A stretch of DNA of 64,000 nt from NCBI GenBank assembly GCA_963749905.1, contig CAVVOF010000006.1, positions 186,001-250,000 of the forward strand, read 5' to 3'. Under the pieces are notes generated by a model. That model worked only from the letters and a program-made list of their open reading frames with translations, ran no database searches and was not told the DNA's origin. Position numbers and translations under genes: made by a program. Position 1 is the first letter of the stretch. Each line of letters begins with the position of its first letter. The DNA is from UBA10649 sp963749905. GTDB taxonomy: Bacteria; Actinomycetota; Actinomycetes; S36-B12. Shown piece after piece: positions 62,252 through 64,000 of this stretch.

Positions 62252-62794
62252 CTAGTCGACGGACAGCGGACCGGTCTTCGCCTCGGGGAAGTAGTCCTGG
62301 CCGATGCCGCTGGTGCGCTTGGGGACCATCACCGAGCGGAACCAGGAGACGATCTCGTCGCCGTCCTGGTTGAGGCCGCGGGTCTTCATCCGGATGATGC
62401 CCATCTCCGGACGCGACGAGCTCTCCCGCTTGTCGAGGCAGATGGACTCGGCGTAGATGGTGTCCCCGATGTAGACGGGGTGCGTCAGCTTGATGTCCGT
62501 CCACCCGAGGTTGGCGACCGCGTTCTGGCTCATGTCGATCACGGACAGGCCCAGCACGAGGGCCACGGTCAGGCCGGAATTGACGATGATGCGGCCCTGC
62601 GTGATCGGGTTCGACTGCGCGAGGTGGGCGTTGAAGTGGTTCTGGTTCGTGTTGCAGGTCAGCAACGTGAACCAGGTCGAGTCGGCCTCGGAGATGGTCC
62701 GACCGAACGGATGCTGGTAGACGGTGCCCACCTCGAAGTCCTCGAAGAACCGGCCGAGTTGGGCGGGGACGACAGTGACGTTCTCATCGCTCAT
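62252..62794 (-). CDS. MaoC-family dehydratase (hot-dog fold)
   Basis: 180 residues, single hot-dog domain: FFEDFEVGTVYQHPFGRTIS, DSTWFTLLTCNTNQNHFN (catalytic Asn/His region), ITQGRIIVNSGLTVALVLG, TDIKLTHPVYIGDTIYAES. It resembles the mesaconyl-CoA hydratase / R-enoyl-CoA hydratase group. Substrate is not predictable from sequence. GGAGGA lies eight bases before ATG. Divergent from the MoxR gene, convergent with the FIST gene. Confidence 0.85.
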   Translation of the reverse strand: MSDENVTVVPAQLGRFFEDFEVGTVYQHPFGRTISEADSTWFTLLTCNTNQNHFNAHLAQSNPITQGRIIVNSGLTVALVLGLSVIDMSQNAVANLGWTDIKLTHPVYIGDTIYAESICLDKRESSSRPEMGIIRMKTRGLNQDGDEIVSWFRSVMVPKRTSGIGQDYFPEAKTGPLSVD

Positions 62795-62849
62795 GGGGGC
62801 ATCCTCCCCCTTCTGCTTGCGAAATCGGCTCTTGGGGTGAGAATGAGGA

Positions 62850-63869
62850 ATGACTATCACCCACGACACAGGGGGATCGAGCACGGATCCGGCGCCCGAA
62901 GCCGGTCCCGTTCCCGCCGCGCCGGCCAGCCTGGGCCCCGACGAGGCGCGTGAGGTGGTCGGCGGGGTCGCCCGCTCCGTCGCGAACGTCATATCCGGCA
63001 AGCCGCAGGCGATCCGGCTCGCCCTGGTTGCGCTGCTCGCCGAGGGACACCTGCTCATCGAGGACGTGCCGGGGGTGGGAAAGACCCTGCTGGCGAAGTC
63101 ACTGGCCCGCAGCATCCACTGCTCGATGCGTCGGATCCAGTTCACGCCCGACCTGCTGCCGAGCGACGTCACCGGCGTGAGCATCTTCGACCGGGTGTCG
63201 AACTCCTTCGAGTTCCGCCCCGGCGCGGTCTTCGCGAACATCGTCCTCGGCGACGAGATCAACCGCGCCTCCCCCAAGACGCAGTCGGCCCTGCTCGAGG
63301 CCATGGAGGAGCAGCAGGTCACGGTCGACGGGCAGACGTACGCCCTGCCTCAGCCGTTCATGGTGATCGCCACCCAGAATCCCGTCGAGATGGAGGGCAC
63401 CTACCCGCTCCCCGAGGCTCAGCGCGATCGATTCATGCTGCAGATCCAGCTCGGCTATCCCGACCGCGGGGCCGAGGTGGCGATGCTCGACAGCCACGAC
63501 GTCGCCGATCCGCTCGAGCAGCTGCGCCCCGTGACGGATGCCGACACCCTGCGGTCCCTGCGTGCGGTCACCCGGGGCATCTTCGCCTCCCCCGCGGTCA
63601 AGCAGTACGTGGTCGACATCGTGGCCGCCACCCGGCATGACCCGATGCTGCGCCTGGGTGCCTCCCCGCGTGCGAGCGTGCACCTGCTGCAGGCCGCCCG
63701 CGCCCAGGCCCTGTTGAGTGGCCGCGATCACGTGCTGCCCGACGACGTCCAGCAACTGGCCGTGCCCGTCCTCGCCCACCGAGTGCTGCTCTCGCCGGAG
63801 GCGCACCTCAACCGCCGTCCTGCACCCTCCGTCATCGCCGACGTGGTGGACCGCGTCGCCGTCCCGTAG
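62850..63869 (+). CDS. MoxR-family AAA+ ATPase
   Basis: 339 residues. Chaperone-like ATPase: Walker A LIEDVPGVGKTLLAKSLA, GVSIFDRVSNSFEFRPGAVF, Walker B NIVLGDEINRASPKTQSALLE, sensor VIATQNPVEMEGTYPLPEAQ and the lid region PRASVHLLQAARAQALLSG. N-terminal 30 residues are Pro/Ala-rich. The next gene, a DUF58 protein, follows directly; the pair typically works with a transglutaminase or VWA proteins. A TTGCGA-N16-GAGAAT promoter-like pair ends six bases before the ATG, fitting a leaderless mRNA, though the -10 is weak. Confidence 0.93.
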   Translation: MTITHDTGGSSTDPAPEAGPVPAAPASLGPDEAREVVGGVARSVANVISGKPQAIRLALVALLAEGHLLIEDVPGVGKTLLAKSLARSIHCSMRRIQFTPDLLPSDVTGVSIFDRVSNSFEFRPGAVFANIVLGDEINRASPKTQSALLEAMEEQQVTVDGQTYALPQPFMVIATQNPVEMEGTYPLPEAQRDRFMLQIQLGYPDRGAEVAMLDSHDVADPLEQLRPVTDADTLRSLRAVTRGIFASPAVKQYVVDIVAATRHDPMLRLGASPRASVHLLQAARAQALLSGRDHVLPDDVQQLAVPVLAHRVLLSPEAHLNRRPAPSVIADVVDRVAVP

Positions 63870-64000
63870 ATGCGCGCACTCACCGCGCGCGGACGTGCTG
63901 TCTCGGCCGCCGGCCTGCTGCTTGCCGGGGCGGGGTGGGGCTTCGGCCAACCGGCCCTGGCCGGCGTGGCCGCGCTGCTGGTGCTGCTGCCCGTGCTCGG
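63870..64000 (+). CDS. DUF58 protein, N-terminal start (cut by window end)
   Basis: Begins with ATG directly at the MoxR stop and reads MRALTARGRAVSAAGLLLA followed by further hydrophobic sequence (GWGFGQPALAGVAALLVLL). A cytoplasmic RARG start followed by two membrane helices is typical of the DUF58 family partner of MoxR. Only 43 residues are visible, so the identity rests on synteny plus topology. Confidence 0.7.
   Translation, partial: MRALTARGRAVSAAGLLLAGAGWGFGQPALAGVAALLVLLPVL

Overview
The window is high-GC, gene-dense actinobacterial chromosome. The his and trp gene orders, a single HisA/PriA-type isomerase, a division/cell-wall (dcw) cluster without ftsA or ddl but with SepF, DivIVA and YggT, and a MurE with the DNPR motif of meso-diaminopimelate enzymes all point to an actinomycete. 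I cannot fix the family; Propionibacteriales or Micrococcales-like lineages fit best. No tRNA, rRNA, CRISPR array, integrase or transposase is visible.

Layout. (1) 1-9,678, minus: a tryptophan block read hisI, trpE, two small membrane genes, a two-component pair, a DUF2752 gene, trpC, trpB, trpA, a thioredoxin-fold gene and the start of lgt. (2) 9,765-11,850: a TIGR03085 gene and a DUF222/HNH endonuclease gene whose start codon lies inside a perfect LexA (SOS) box. (3) 11,925-17,195, minus: hisD-C-B-H-A-F with start/stop overlaps. (4) 17,218-25,723: a Lon-substrate-domain protein, a YbaK deacylase, a 14-helix exporter, a membrane protein, dnaE, an RluA-type pseudouridine synthase and lspA. 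(5) 25,832-29,958: a DksA/TraR protein with a long Lys/Ala/Pro tail, divergent from ileS. (6) 29,974-48,707, minus: divIVA-like, yggT, sepF, yggS, yfiH, ftsZ, ftsQ, murC, murG, ftsW, murD, mraY, murF, murE, ftsI, ftsL, rsmH, an unannotated 43-codon membrane ORF, and mraZ. (7) 48,922-64,000: accessory genes: a sigma/anti-sigma fusion, DUF2892, DUF3048, DUF2202, rmuC, a HelD-like ATPase, a C45-type hydrolase, an HD hydrolase, DUF4349, two I78-like secreted proteins, an RDD protein, FIST, MaoC, MoxR and the start of a DUF58 gene.

How the genes work together: the trp and his blocks share PriA (HisA also serving as TrpF, since no trpF is present). The dcw block makes lipid II (MurC-G, MraY) and uses it at the septum (FtsZ/SepF/FtsQ/FtsL/FtsW/FtsI). 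lspA and lgt act in lipoprotein maturation, and several encoded proteins have lipoboxes.

Most notable non-coding signal: five long intergenic inverted repeats of two unrelated arm families (three copies and two copies), every one with a loop of exactly 16 nt and shared loop positions. Other signals are a 10-bp-periodic MraZ operator over the mraZ promoter, and the SOS promoter. Single-base frameshifts occur in many otherwise intact genes, very densely in the first 3.3 kb. They look like sequence errors rather than gene decay, so protein sequences there should be treated with care.
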